This document shows positions 9,101-18,831 of a DNA stretch of 64,000 bases, piece by piece. The stretch spans positions 26,484,759 through 26,548,758 of the forward strand of contig OY783204.1 of assembly GCA_963678705.1 (NCBI GenBank), read 5' to 3'. The notes under the pieces are model-generated. The model was not told where the DNA came from, did not search any database, and saw only the letters and a program-made list of their open reading frames with translations. The position numbers and the translations under genes were made by a program. Source of the DNA: Panorpa germanica. Lineage: Eukaryota > Arthropoda > Insecta > Mecoptera > Panorpidae. Each line of letters opens with the position of its first letter. The first letter of the stretch is position 1.

Positions 9101-10465
9101 TAAGTGTCGTAAAAAATTGAAAAATCAATAAAATGAAAAAGCAGACTCGACAGCGTTACCTGCAGAAACTTATCAACTAATGAAATCATTTTGGTTTTTC
9201 GAATTCAGAAAATCCAGTGATGAGTTATGAGTGGCACCGCAATGTTACTTTTTTTTGTGACGTCTGCGGAGATTCATTGTCAATGCCTCATTTCTTGATA
9301 TTTATTTATGAAAACTTCACAAAGTATTCTTCAAATGTCATTTTATCATGTAGTAATTATAGAAATAATTATATATTAACTGTGTCGTCAAAAAATATTT
9401 TCGAAAATATGCTGTGAATTGAGTGATACATTTCTAGATTGTATTTAGGTAGACTAAGAGATCTTTTACCTTTTTTCTATGGGTTTTTCAGAGTAGTCCG
9501 GTATGTTAGCTTGCGACTTATTGCTCGCTTTAGGCAGCAAAACAAGTCTGTAAAAAAATAAATATCGAAAACATCGAAATATACGTAAATAACGAAAGCT
9601 AATAATTGAAGCTCCACACTTTTATTATTTCACTTACTTTTTTTTTGAAACTGCGGAAGATTCCGTAGGGTACAATCTTCTTAACACTCGCGAACGACGT
9701 TGCTGATTCCTGCTAAGATATAAAACAAATGGGTACCTGGAGAAAAATTGCGAGATTGTATTAAAATATGTTAGGGAGGTTTAAGATTATGGTGTAGTGG
9801 CCTTGACCCCCACACATCCCTGTCTTAATCGATAGTTTTCTATCTTTACAAACAACTGAACATCTAATATGGCTGATATTTTCAATGGTATCTTTCCACC
9901 GAAACATTTTACATGATTTACTCAATTGTATATCTCACACCACTGTCTTAAAAATATATGATAACTCTTAGAATATATTCAATTTACTCAGATATTCGAA
10001 TTCAGAGATACATCAGCCTTGTGTTAATACATCAACGCTCTTTACACATTGCAATTGGCTTATTATATCATATTCTTATACATATATTTATACAATTTGT
10101 GTCAGATTTGAAGAAATAGAAATAATGGTTTTCAGTAGTGTTATAGTAGAAGCATTCTGTAACTTGCAGGCACTCTTAAATAAATTCGACGTTGAATCTT
10201 CAGTAGTAGTTTATTTCTTAGTATATACTTTAGCATTTACTGATAATAAATAAATGTATTTCTTACATTCTTTTACACAGAGCAAATCTGATAATAAAAC
10301 CTTACGATCGAAATAAAATAAATTTAGAGATTCCATTAAATTCACATTATATAATATTACTACACTGTCAAAATTTTAAATAAAATAATAAATTAAAAAC
10401 TGATTTCATATTGTTCTCTAATAAACAATTGTTTTTATTTACCTTTTATTTCTCTTAGGGCGCAT
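2971..10465 (-). CDS. Four-module arginine kinase fusion with basic N-terminus and C-terminal membrane anchor
   Basis: Twelve exons: 10465-10443, 9709-9638, 9547-9470, 8445-8294, 8191-7294, 7209-7007, 6930-6003, 5641-5466, 5397-4431, 4346-4177, 4095-3207 and 3136-2971. They sum to 4722 nt, exactly 1574 codons. Residues ~1-57 are a basic extension, ~58-408 AK module 1, ~408-785 module 2, ~785-1166 module 3, ~1166-1519 module 4, and 1519-1573 a tail with one hydrophobic segment. Every intron before or between modules is phase 2 and every intron inside a module is phase 1, so each module is a symmetric two-exon cassette. AATAAA at 2940-2945 follows the stop by 26 nt. AK transfers phosphate between ATP and arginine, but each module here lacks some catalytic or nucleotide-binding residues, so activity is doubtful. 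Seen: splice sites, phases, homology. Inferred: that one transcript uses all exons. The alternative is four clustered genes, but module 1 has no Met in its first AK exon and only 84 bp separate modules 1 and 2. Confidence 0.87.
3207..4346 (-). other. AK module 4 (exons 10-11)
   Basis: Exon 10 (4346-4177) follows CGGCAG and encodes LEIMKKLESEYEKL, KSLLRQHL and [12 protein letters not shown]. Exon 11 (4095-3207) encodes the rest. Arg124 is Asn and Arg126 is Ser (SLNISASRS), Glu225 is Gln (WCNEQDH), Arg229 and Arg280 are Lys, and Cys271 is kept (CPTQIGT). The flexible loop that carries Arg309 and Glu314 is about two residues short and has lost both. It ends SEEQL followed by in-frame TAA at 3205-3203, which overlaps the donor TT|GTAAGT. 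Confidence 0.85.
4431..5641 (-). other. AK module 3 (exons 8-9)
   Basis: Exon 8 (5641-5466) encodes [26 protein letters not shown] and YGHTLLDCIESG. Exon 9 (5397-4431) encodes the rest. This is the most altered active site: Arg124 is Gln and Arg126 is Ser (KCQVSFTRS), Glu225 is Asp (NEDEH), Arg229 is Gln, and the reactive Cys271 is Ser (SPYNLGT). Glu314 alone seems kept. After the AK end (KLEKAI) comes a Pro/Ser/Glu linker of about 25 residues (GQEEPSTAVEPSL...), then donor AG|GTAGGT in phase 2. ATP binding and catalysis are unlikely. Confidence 0.85.
6003..7209 (-). other. AK module 2 (exons 6-7)
   Basis: Exon 6 (7209-7007) follows AACAG and carries a Lys/Asp-rich linker, then LDEGYALLNASGTTSLLKKHL and YGATLLDCIQGG. 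Exon 7 (6930-6003) follows a (CT)n tract and TACAG. Arg124/126 are kept (SVRVRFSRS). Glu225 is Lys (WCNEKDH), Arg229 and Arg280 are Lys, Cys271 is kept (CPTNLGT), Arg309 is His and Glu314 is Ser. Open frame continues past the normal AK end (KLDKSL) into VIPPLSLKG, then a strong donor AT|GTATGT in phase 2, giving a short linker to module 3. Confidence 0.85.
7294..8445 (-). other. AK module 1 (exons 4-5)
   Basis: Exon 4 (8445-8294) encodes the N-domain start (LLASHSNSLLKKYL, FGSTLYDCIQC). Exon 5 encodes the rest of the N-domain and the catalytic domain. By eye against canonical AK (Limulus numbering), Arg124 and Arg126 are kept (SHRIRCCRS), the NEED motif is NQED, Arg229 is Lys, Cys271 is kept but the following Thr is Arg (CPRNLGT), Arg280 is kept, Arg309 is Glu and Glu314 is Lys. 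The module ends KAEKSL like an ordinary AK, with TAA at 7292-7290 directly in frame. That TAA overlaps the donor CT|GTAAGA. Exon 4 has no Met, so translation must begin upstream. Confidence 0.85.
8472..9460. other. Intron 3 of the AK fusion, no gene seen
   Basis: About 1 kb between exon 4 and exon 3. Forward-strand frames at 8912-9103 and 9217-9417 are short, lysine/phenylalanine-rich and show no motif. I see no further feature. Confidence 0.5.
9470..10465 (-). other. Basic N-terminal extension exons 1-3 of the AK fusion
   Basis: Three small exons (23, 72 and 78 nt) precede AK module 1. Exon 1 starts at the ATG at 10465 (MRPKRNK) and ends AG|GTAAAT. Exon 2 follows a CAG acceptor and encodes NQQRRSRVLRRLYPTESS and a Lys run before |GTAAGT. 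Exon 3 follows TTTTTACAG and encodes a Pro/Ser/Lys segment ending EKPIEK before |GTAAAA. All three end in phase 2 and the only open frame runs through each. About a third of the 57 residues are Arg or Lys. No known domain is recognised; a basic targeting or polymer-binding segment is possible. A further upstream non-coding exon cannot be excluded. Confidence 0.7.
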
Positions 10466-11312
10466 TCTTTTATTTTATAATCATGATTATTTTAATAATT
10501 ATTTTATTAAGTTAAAAGTTTTAATTATTATTTTAACTATCTTTTAACTGAATTTTGAATTTATATATATCATTTTAATTTATATCAAAAAAATTGTGAA
10601 ATCATTGATTTTATTATAACAAAAGCAATCTCAAATATTGCCTACTTAATGTTTCTTAAGAAATAAAATTATGATGCAGACTTTTAGGGGGCTGTTCGAA
10701 AAAATGGATCATGCTAATTAAACTGCATTATTTTTTGAAATTCATTTTCTTTTATATCTTAATAATAGTTTTCTTAGTAAAAGTTTATCTAACGTAACAA
10801 AAATTATGTTTCCTTATGAGAAAAAGCTACCCTTTTACGTATGGAAGATTATAAAACGTTAAGAAGTCCTTTTTAAGGATTAAAAGCTTTTAGCTAGCTA
10901 TAAAATATTAAAAGAACTAGGTTTAGGTTAAAGTATTAAACCCATCCACAGGTATCAGTTTCAATTAAAAATTGGTGAAGATGTAAGGTGTTTCATGGAA
11001 CAAGTTTTCCGGGAGGTTCATCGACTGTCGCCTCTGTAGAATCATCAGGAATTATCAGAAATAAAATTTTTAATTATTTTTTTTTTAAACAAATGTAAAA
11101 CCTATCGTGTAGCATGCAGAATCTTTTTGAAAAATCCTTTTGTAGAAATTACGGTTGATTAAATAAAAAGGTTTTTTTTTTTTAAATAAGTTAAAACATG
11201 AATGATATTAACCAACCGTAAAAATTCTAATCTATCCGGTAGACAAAATCGGTTTGTTGGTTCTCAAGATATCGTGGCGACAGATCGAAGTGAAGTAGTT
11301 TCAAGTTTCCAA

Positions 11313-11933
11313 TGGGGTTGTGTCCTCATTTCTTATTGGTCGATTTTTCAATTGTTGATTGAAATTGATGTTAATAAATGTGCATTGGTGTGTCTATTTT
11401 ACTAAATATCTAAATATTGACGGAGATATAGCAATTAAAAGTTTGAATTGTAGTTTTAGCGCTAGAAATGGTCGGCCATATTTTTATGACGTGAAATGCA
11501 TTTTAACGTCAGTTATATGTTGAGTAGGTCAGTGCTGTGGTAATGTTTTGTAGCTGTTGGTAATCAAATAATCAAGTCAAGTAAAAGAATAATAAGTTTT
11601 TATTTTACTTAACCCTGCTAAGGCAGACATAATATTGAAATTTTATTGTTCCTTGAAATAGTTGTAAATAATATTTGATATTTTGAGATATAGCAGAGAT
11701 TTATGAGCTGTAAGGTTGGCAGCGATTGTGATGTCACATGCATTTGGAATTTGTACAACGTTGAATCCCTTTAATAATTAAAGAGACAAAATGACTTTTT
11801 TAATTGTTAATATCTCTTAACATATAAGGAGTTATTAAAACATAATTGAACATTTGAGGTTCTGGTAACCCACTTTATCAATATGTAGTACACTTTTATA
11901 GAAATTAAGACATAGGACACAAGCCCATTCAAA
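11313..11933 (-). mobile_element. 620-bp MITE family, copy A
   Basis: This copy lies between the AK fusion and the second AK gene. It is a reverse-oriented relative of the copies at 13149-13783 and 15150-15772. The ends read GGGGTTGTGTCC and GGACACAAGCCC, imperfect terminal inverted repeats. Inner landmarks shared with the other copies are CGCTAGAAATGGTCGGCC, AGCTGTAAGGTTGGCAGC and TTTAATAATTAAAG. No coding capacity. The short frames at 11202-11405 and 11807-12061 belong to it or its edges. Confidence 0.8.
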
Positions 11934-12167
11934 TTGTTATAACTTAAAAATAATAGTATATTAATAATATAGTTCTTAAATATAATAGTAATATTCGGAA
12001 TATAGATAAAGATATATACAAAGTGTGCTAACCCCTTTAAAGGATTACAAGTAAAACTCATTAAATTCGTGCGTTAAATGTAATTAACTAATATTTATTT
12101 TATTGATATAGTCTTGACAAAAATGCATACTGCATGTAATAATACATCGTTACAATGTCCTCGAAGC

Positions 12168-14256
12168 TTATTGTTTTAACGATCTTTCTATTTTTATAAT
12201 TTCCTCGACGCCATCACACATTTGCTTGATGGCTTCAAATTCCGTGAGCCCCATCCGTCGTTTATTCGAGATGTCGTAAACAGCATCCATTGCATCAGTG
12301 AATTCTCCCATCGATCCCCGAATCTGAAGTTGAAATTCTTCAGCAATGCTGTAAAGTCTCTGTTTAGTCTGATGCAAATTAGGTAACATAATAAGCACGG
12401 ATGCTCGAAGGGTCGTTCCTAAATTGGTTGGACATAAGGACACGTATCCAAACCTTGGATGTCTTGAGAAATGAATACGTCGTTCAATTTCATTAGTTCC
12501 CTTAATTAACCTTGCATAAATTTTTGGAATATCACTTCCCCGACCCATTGAGATCATCTTAATATGATCTTCCTCATTACACCATACTAGAAATGTTTTC
12601 GTTTTGTTGTAGAATATTCCACGACCTAGTGGCCAGAAACGACAAGCGTTGGCTGCTAAAAGAAAACGATCACATTCCCCAAATAAATAGTGGTCGTCAA
12701 TAAGTTGTTGTCGCTCTTGAGGTGGGATTTCTCCATAAGTGAAATATTTCCCTTCGATGTCTCCAGTTAATCCCATCACTGTGGATGATATCAATTCCTC
12801 GATGTCTTTGTAATGTTCTTCATTCATGCAGGGCTTAAAAGGATATCCATCTATAGACCGAGAGACTCGGATTCTTGTTGAGATAACGTAGTCGTTGGTA
12901 GGATCTAATTCTTTCAGTTGATTAGTGTCTCCGAAGAATAAATTTGGTTGGCGATCGGTTGGTTTGAATCCACGATGATATTCGAAAATAATTGGGTCGA
13001 AAAGTTCAGAAAATACTGAATATGCTTCGACGTCTGATGCATATACGCCTATATCTGAGTCATAGTTTGCAAATCCTATAATTATAAAAATATATAGTTT
13101 ATAAAAATTATAGATATCATATACATTTTTATCCCAACATATTTATAGGGCTTGTGTCCTATGCCTTAATTTCTATAAAAGTGTACTATATATTGATAAA
13201 GTGAGTAACTAGAACCTCAAATGTCCAATTATTAACAATTAAAAAAGTCAATTAGTCTCTTTAATTATTAAAGGGATTCATTCCAAGTGCATGTGACATC
13301 ACAACCGGTAGTTGCTTTCTCTTTTATACAACGGAGCATAAAAGAGATATATTCTTGACGGAACTCTGACAAGATTAGAGGCTACCAACCTTACAGCTCA
13401 TAAATCTCTGCTATATGTATCTATATATCAAATATTATTTACAGCAATTTCAAGGAACAATAAAATTTCAATATTATGTCTGTTAAATAAAATAAAAACT
13501 TATTATTCTTTGACTTGACTTGATTATTTGACTATCAACAGCTACAAAACATTACCACAGCACTAACCTACTTAACAAATAACTGACGTATAAATGCATT
13601 TCACATCATACAAATATGGCTGACAATTTCTAGCGCTAAAACTACAATTCAAATTTTTAATTGCTATATCTCCGTCAACATTTAGATATTTAATAAAATA
13701 GACACGCCAATATACACTTATTAACATCAATTTCAATCAACAATTGAAAAATCGACCCCTAAAAAATGAGGACGCAAGCCCATTATAATCCTTTTTGATT
13801 AGTAACATTTTTGTGGTTGGTCTTTGACAAAATTAGAATTGACAAACCTATATTTTAGGTTAATATCTAAAACCATACCCTACAAACAATTTGGATCCGA
13901 GGCGTATAAAATTCGACATCAACATTTGGACGATATACTGCAACTTATGGACAAAAAAAAAATTGGACATTTTAGATTTTGGTAGCCAACTTTATCAATA
14001 CAGTTATCAGTACAATTTTTAGAAATGAAGACATAGGACACAGACCTATTGATTTTGAGATTAGCAAATTATGACCTTACCTGACGCAATACAATCCATT
14101 AAGGTAGACCCATACGAAGTTTTTAATACTTTCAGTCGGTTTAACATCTCTAAGTTGAGATACTTTTTTAATAATGAATTGGACTGCGACGCATCTAATT
14201 TCGCATATTGTCTCTCCAACCGCAGAAGAACTTCTCTATTTTGTTCTTCTTGTTTT
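12168..14256 (-). CDS. Second arginine kinase paralogue (5' exon not located)
   Basis: Two exons, 14256-14081 and 13075-12168, form one AK module of 360 residues with the family's usual phase-1 internal intron (GCGTCAG|GTAAGG ... ATTATAG|GATTTG). Order: LLRLERQYAKLDASQSNSLL, YGSTLMDCIASG, then DSDIGVYASDVEAYSVF, STRIRVSRSIDGYPFKPC, WCNEEDH, CPTNLGT and ISNKRRMGLTEFEAI. Most catalytic residues are present: Arg124, Arg126, Glu225, Cys271, Arg280. Changes are Arg229 to Lys, Arg309 to Met and Glu314 to Asp. It ends SLKQ and TAA with AATAAA at 12094-12104, so it does not splice on into the fusion gene. The first exon starts in phase 2 and has no Met, so an upstream coding exon is required. A weak candidate is 16177-16128; splicing from the AK first exons is also phase-compatible. 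Its intron holds MITE copy B. Possibly active. Confidence 0.85.
13149..13783 (+). mobile_element. 620-bp MITE family, copy B, with adjoining fragment
   Basis: A full-length copy from GGGCTTGTGTCC to GACGCAAGCCC inside the intron of the second AK gene. It differs from copy C by small indels and an insertion around 13300-13385. A reversed end fragment (TAGAAATGAAGACATAGGACACAG) follows at about 13964-14048, so two insertions hit this intron. Confidence 0.8.
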
Positions 14257-14465
14257 CTAAAGTTGGTAATATATTTTAAAATGAATTAATAATAATAGCG
14301 TGGGGAGTATTTCATAATGATATTAAGCTATTAAACTATAGGATAAATATTTTTCTTCCTTTTTTCTCATTTGTTGTTTAATGTTAATGTATAATTAATA
14401 TGATTTATAAATTCGACTTCTACAGTGGGAAAGGCTCCAAAATATGACAATGAATAGGGGTTTGT

Positions 14466-14480
14466 GGGGGGGGGGGGGGG
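14466..14480. repeat. 15-nt G tract
   Basis: An unbroken run of G stands alone in a very AT-rich stretch upstream of the second AK gene. It could be real or a sequencing artefact. The forward frame after it (14484-14678) has no recognisable motif. Confidence 0.7.
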
Positions 14481-15052
14481 CTGGTGGTTAATGTAGCTAA
14501 AGAACCATCAAATTTTCGTGACGTAATTTATGAATCACTCCTAAAGAGAACTTATAAGAAAACAATTGCTAGCGGTGTTATAAACAAAATGAAATTAAAA
14601 TTGAACAAAAATTCTTTACATTCGACTTGTTTCGACACATTTTGGGCAAGCTCGAGGCATGGTTGTAAATTCACTTAAATATAATTATTTAACTCTTAAT
14701 TATAACATATTATTATAAGCAGTATAAGTACTTTCAAATTTGGAAAAAAAAACAAATTAAAATGAAGGCATACTAGATTTCTTAACATTAATTATTTTTA
14801 AAATATCTTTTTTTTTAATATTTGTCATTTTTCATTTACTGCCAATGTAAGGCGGAAACTTACACTTAAAGAAGATCTTAAGAAATAAGTTAAGAAAACC
14901 TTTGTGAGTTTTGTCTAATAAATTTCAAATTATTCATTGCTTTATAGATTTATATATAAACTATTTATTTAAAAATTGATTTATTGATTATAATTATTTT
15001 TTGTAGTAAGACCTAATGGTAAGAAGTAAATGCAAAAAGAAACTGTTTTCAT

Positions 15053-16105
15053 GTTAAATATTATCAAAAAAAACCTTGTTTTTTTATGTTTAAATCGTTT
15101 CATGTAAGTAACTATAAACACGAATCAAAATCTAAAGCTGCAATTGGCTTGTGTCCTATGTCTTAATTTCTACAAAAGTGTACTATATATTGATAAAGTG
15201 GGTTACTAGAACCTCAAATGTTCAATTATTTGTTAATAACTCCTTATATGTTAAGAGATATTAACAATTAAAAAAGTCATTTTGTCTCTTTAATTATTAA
15301 AGGGATTCAACGTTGTACACATTCCAAGTGCATGTGACATCACAAGCGTTGCCAACCTTACAGCTCATAAATCTCTGCTATATGTATTTATATATCAAAA
15401 TATCAAATATTATTTACAGCTATTTCAAGGAACAATCAAATTTCAATACTATGTCTGCCTTAGCATGGTTAAATAAAATAAAAACTTATTATTCTTTAGC
15501 TTGACTTGATTCTTTCGACTACCAACAGCTATAAAACATTACAACAGCACTGACCTACTCAACAAATAACTGACGTTAAAATGCATTTCACGTCACACAA
15601 ATATGGCCGACCATTTCTAGCGCTAAAACTACAATTCAAACTTTTAATTGCTATATCTCCGTCAACATTTAGATATTTAATAAAATAGACACGCCAATAC
15701 ACATTTATTAACATCAAGTTCAATCAACAATTGAAAAATCGACCACTAAAAAATGAGGACACAAGCCCATTAGTTAGATGAATAACGTATCTACATTTTA
15801 AGCTTTCTTCCACTGACTGTTAATGAGCTGGAACCGCAAAAATAAGTTTTGAAAATGAATATTGCTATATTTTCTAGTTAAATTCCAATATAAAAATTTG
15901 AATTTGACTAGAAAATATAGCAATATTCATTTTCAAAACTTATTTTTGCGGTTCCAACTCATTAAAAGTCAGTGGAAGAAAGCTTAAAATGTAGATACGT
16001 TATTCATCTAACTAATTGCAGCTTTAGATTTTGATTCGCGTTTATAGTTATTTACATAAAACGATTTAAACATAAAAAAACATGTTTTTCTTGATAATAT
16101 TTAAC
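15053..16105. repeat. Long inverted repeat split by a MITE
   Basis: Outer arms: 15053-15149 pairs with 16010-16105 (shared GTTTAAATCGTTT and AAAATCTAAAGCTGCAAT). Inner arms: 15773-15890 pairs with 15893-16009 (shared CGTATCTACATTTTAAGC and GCTATATTTTCTAG). Removing the 622-bp element at 15150-15772 would restore a near-perfect palindrome with arms of about 215 bp. The MITE therefore inserted into the left arm after the palindrome formed. Confidence 0.85.
15150..15772 (+). mobile_element. 620-bp MITE family, copy C (nested)
   Basis: It runs from TGGCTTGTGTCCTATG to GAGGACACAAGCCCA. The empty site is visible in the opposite arm of the surrounding palindrome (GCAATTAGTTAG), which fixes both borders within about 2 bp. 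No open frame. The target duplication is at most 2-3 bp and is ambiguous. Confidence 0.85.
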
Positions 16106-16127
16106 CTGCTGTATAGTATCGTTTCAC

Positions 16128-16177
16128 CTTAAGCGAGTGAGGATGCTGTAAGGTTTATAACAAAAATAAAAGAACAT
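16128..16177 (-). CDS. Weak candidate first exon for the second AK gene
   Basis: An ATG at 16177 opens 16 codons (MFFYFCYKPYSILTRL) and ends AG|GTGAAA in phase 2, as the exon at 14256 requires. It lies just past the poly(A) signals of the AK gene, so it could start the next transcription unit. The donor is mediocre, the codons are plain and nothing else supports it. Confidence 0.15.
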
Positions 16178-16724
16178 TTGATTTTTCTTATTGAATTTAT
16201 TTATTTTTACTTCTTGTTTTTGTCAACTATTATTGCAATAGGAATGGATGTTACAAAGTTCATTAATATCTGTACAATATCATGTTTTTGTGCAATATTT
16301 TCATTTTCACAGTCATCCAGAGTAACAAATGGGGGAGACTAGAAAGCTCTCATATTCTCTAGCAAAAATATTGTTGCCGCCTAAGATATAGACTATACTA
16401 TAAGACAAGTATATAGAAAGCAATAGAATACTTTGGCCAGGTCGCGAGACGATTCCCGCCAAGTTGTGAACGTATAAGATAAAACAAGACATTAGAAATA
16501 GAAATTAAACATAAATTATTATAATTTATAATACGAAATACTGTTTTGTATCTTTGCCAATACTTAAAAATGACGTAAGGTTTACGTTTACGTTTCACGT
16601 TCGGAAGGACGCGAAGCAAAATAAAACAACCGAAGAAAAAAAAATATCAAAACTTAAAATGAATAATTTAGTGCTTAAACGATGTTTTACGATGTTTTAC
16701 GATGTTTCACGAAGTTTAACGACT

Positions 16725-18686
16725 CTACAACGCGCTTTCGATCTTGATGAGTTCGGAGATGCCATCGTACATTTCCTTGACGGCGTCGTATTCAGTGAGA
16801 CCCATACGACGTCTGTTGGAGATGTCGTAGATGCCACCCTCAGCTTCGGTGTGTTCTCCACGTGTTCCACGGACCTGGAGGTTGAACTTTCCAGCGATTT
16901 CGTCGAGCTTGGCCTTGTTGGCAGCCAATTTAGGTACCTTAATGTGTACGGAGGCGCGAATGGTTGTTCCCAAGTTGGTTGGGCAGAAAGTGAGGTAGCC
17001 CAATCTGTCGTTGTGGGAGAATGGAATACGCTTCTCAATGTCATTGACGGCTGTTACAAGACGACGGTATACGGCACCAAGATCACCACCCATTTGCATG
17101 GAGATAAGACGAAGATGATCTTCCTCATTGCACCAGACCAAGAAGGTCTTGGCGTCGTTGTGGTAGATACCACGTCCAGTTGGCCAGTAACGGCAAGCGT
17201 TGGCGGTCTGGAGGAAACGATCTCCCTCCTTGAAGAGGAAATGGTCATCAATGAGTTGTTGCTGGACATCCTTAGCCATTCCAGTGAGTGGGTAGAATTT
17301 ACCCTTAAGTTCACCTTCAAGACCGGACAGGGTGCCTGATACTTTGTCTTCCATTTCCTTGTATTGGGCTTCGGTTAAACAGGGGTTGAAGGGGTAACCT
17401 TCCATGGAGCGACCGCAACGGACGCGGGTGGAAACGACGTATTCACCGGTGGGGTCAACGTTGCCGAAGGTGTCCAAATCTCCCCAGGTCTTGGGTGGAT
17501 GCTTGTCAGTTGGCTTGAATCCACCGTGGTATTCCTCAATCATTGGGTCGAAGATGTCCTTGAAGAGGGTGTAAGCTTCAGCGTCAGGAGCATAGATACC
17601 AAAACCAGAGTCATGGTTTTCCAAACCTGGGAATTAACAAAAGAAAACTGATTAGCCACGGTCTCGGATAACGAATTGCAGATCTTAATGTGTATGAAGA
17701 AATTACTCTTTCCCGTTGATCAATAGAGTGTAACAGAGATGCAGAATCTAACGTCAAAACGCTAGCATCTGTCGCGGCAAACTCTAGTTTTCATAAAATG
17801 ACGTGGTATATGCTATTATATACTACAGACTTTGTGTGGTCAAAAATATAGCTAAAGAGAAGGCGGTAAAAGGAAATTAAAATTTTAAATAGCTATATCT
17901 TCGTAAATTTTTGGATATTTAATAAAACTAAAACGACATAGCATATTTTTAATAATAAATTAAAGAAACCACTTGCAACATATTAGCTCACAGACTTATT
18001 ACTGTCCGACGAACTCGTAATGACCACCAAATTGTGCGTAATAAACCTATGCGCATATTATAATCAAAACTGTATTTCATTATACCTAGATAGTTAGCTA
18101 TTATAAGAACTATGTATATATATACAGCCCGAAAAACACAAAGCATACATGTTACCTTACATTTATGTGAAATTTTCATTAAACGAAACCTAGTAATATT
18201 TAATCATTTTGTGTGGGTCATTTTCTTTATTATTTTAGAGCTATTTTAAAAGCCTTTTAAAAGAGTTTTATTTATTCTATTATTTTTCAGTTCTATTTAT
18301 TTTTCAAAAACCAGTAAAATAGGTTGTATATTGGGTAACATTGTTTACGCACCAGGTACTTTTGTTATGTTACATAAACCTTAAGTTACGTTTAAAAATA
18401 TATATGTTTAACTTACTTCTTGATATAATTGGGTATGAAAGTAATAATCCAAAATTTAAGAAATACATTTCGTAATTATATTTATTTAAAGGGATATTTA
18501 TATAAATAATATAAAATTACCAGACTGGATGCAGTCAAGAAGGGTAGAGCCGAAGGAGGTCTTGAGAACCTTTGTCTTGTCGAAGATTTCCTTGGTAAGG
18601 TGCTTCTTCAAGAGTGACTTGGAGTCAGAAGCAGCGAGCTTGGCATAGCCAGACTCGAGCTTTTCCAATACAGCGGCATCAACCAT
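16725..18686 (-). CDS. Argk: Arginine kinase, canonical
   Basis: This is the phosphagen kinase that makes and uses phosphoarginine to buffer ATP in the insect cytosol. The coding exons are 18686-18521 (the exon itself starts at 18705) and 17626-16725, giving 355 residues, the usual insect length. Landmarks: [17 protein letters not shown], the arginine-specificity region [32 protein letters not shown] (Arg124, Arg126), [10 protein letters not shown] (Glu225, Arg229), [12 protein letters not shown] (Cys271, Arg280) and [13 protein letters not shown] (Arg309, Glu314). All catalytic residues are intact. Third positions are G/C-rich, unlike the paralogues, as expected for a highly expressed gene. 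The Met used here sits 19 nt inside the exon; the exon is open upstream in the same frame (KGKEDI), which allows N-terminally extended forms. AATAAA motifs at 16196-16205 imply a ~520-nt 3' UTR. The last exon ends in TAG with no donor, so it does not join the next module. Confidence 0.97.
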
Positions 18687-18784
18687 AATGTCTTCTTTAC
18701 CTTTCCTGAAATCATAATTAAAAACCATTGTTATTTCTTGAACCATTTAACATAATAATGTATACTTATTATAAAAATAACAAC

Positions 18785-18831
18785 CCCATCTCCAACTGCT
18801 TTTTAGCAATAGCAATATCTTCAGGATCCAT
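18785..18831 (-). CDS. Alternative short first exon of arginine kinase
   Basis: The ATG at 18831 opens 15 codons (MDPEDIAIAKKQLEM) and the exon can end GG|GTTGTT in phase 2. Joining to the AK exon acceptor at 18705 after a 79-nt intron reads on as [13 protein letters not shown] without a stop. The sequence looks like an acidic amphipathic helix. The donor (GTTGTT) is weak, so this may only be 5' UTR. Confidence 0.45.

Noticed and set aside
14484..14678. Forward frame of 64 codons after the G tract
   Set aside because: Composition is plausible but there is no motif, no splice context and no start context; likely chance or an old repeat.
16398..16619. Reverse frame of 73 codons downstream of AK
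   Set aside because: It falls in the AK 3' UTR before the AATAAA signals and shows no motif.
16554..17339. 261-codon forward frame opposite arginine kinase, plus out-of-frame reverse frames there
   Set aside because: Shadows of the G/C-biased third positions of the AK gene; no family resemblance.
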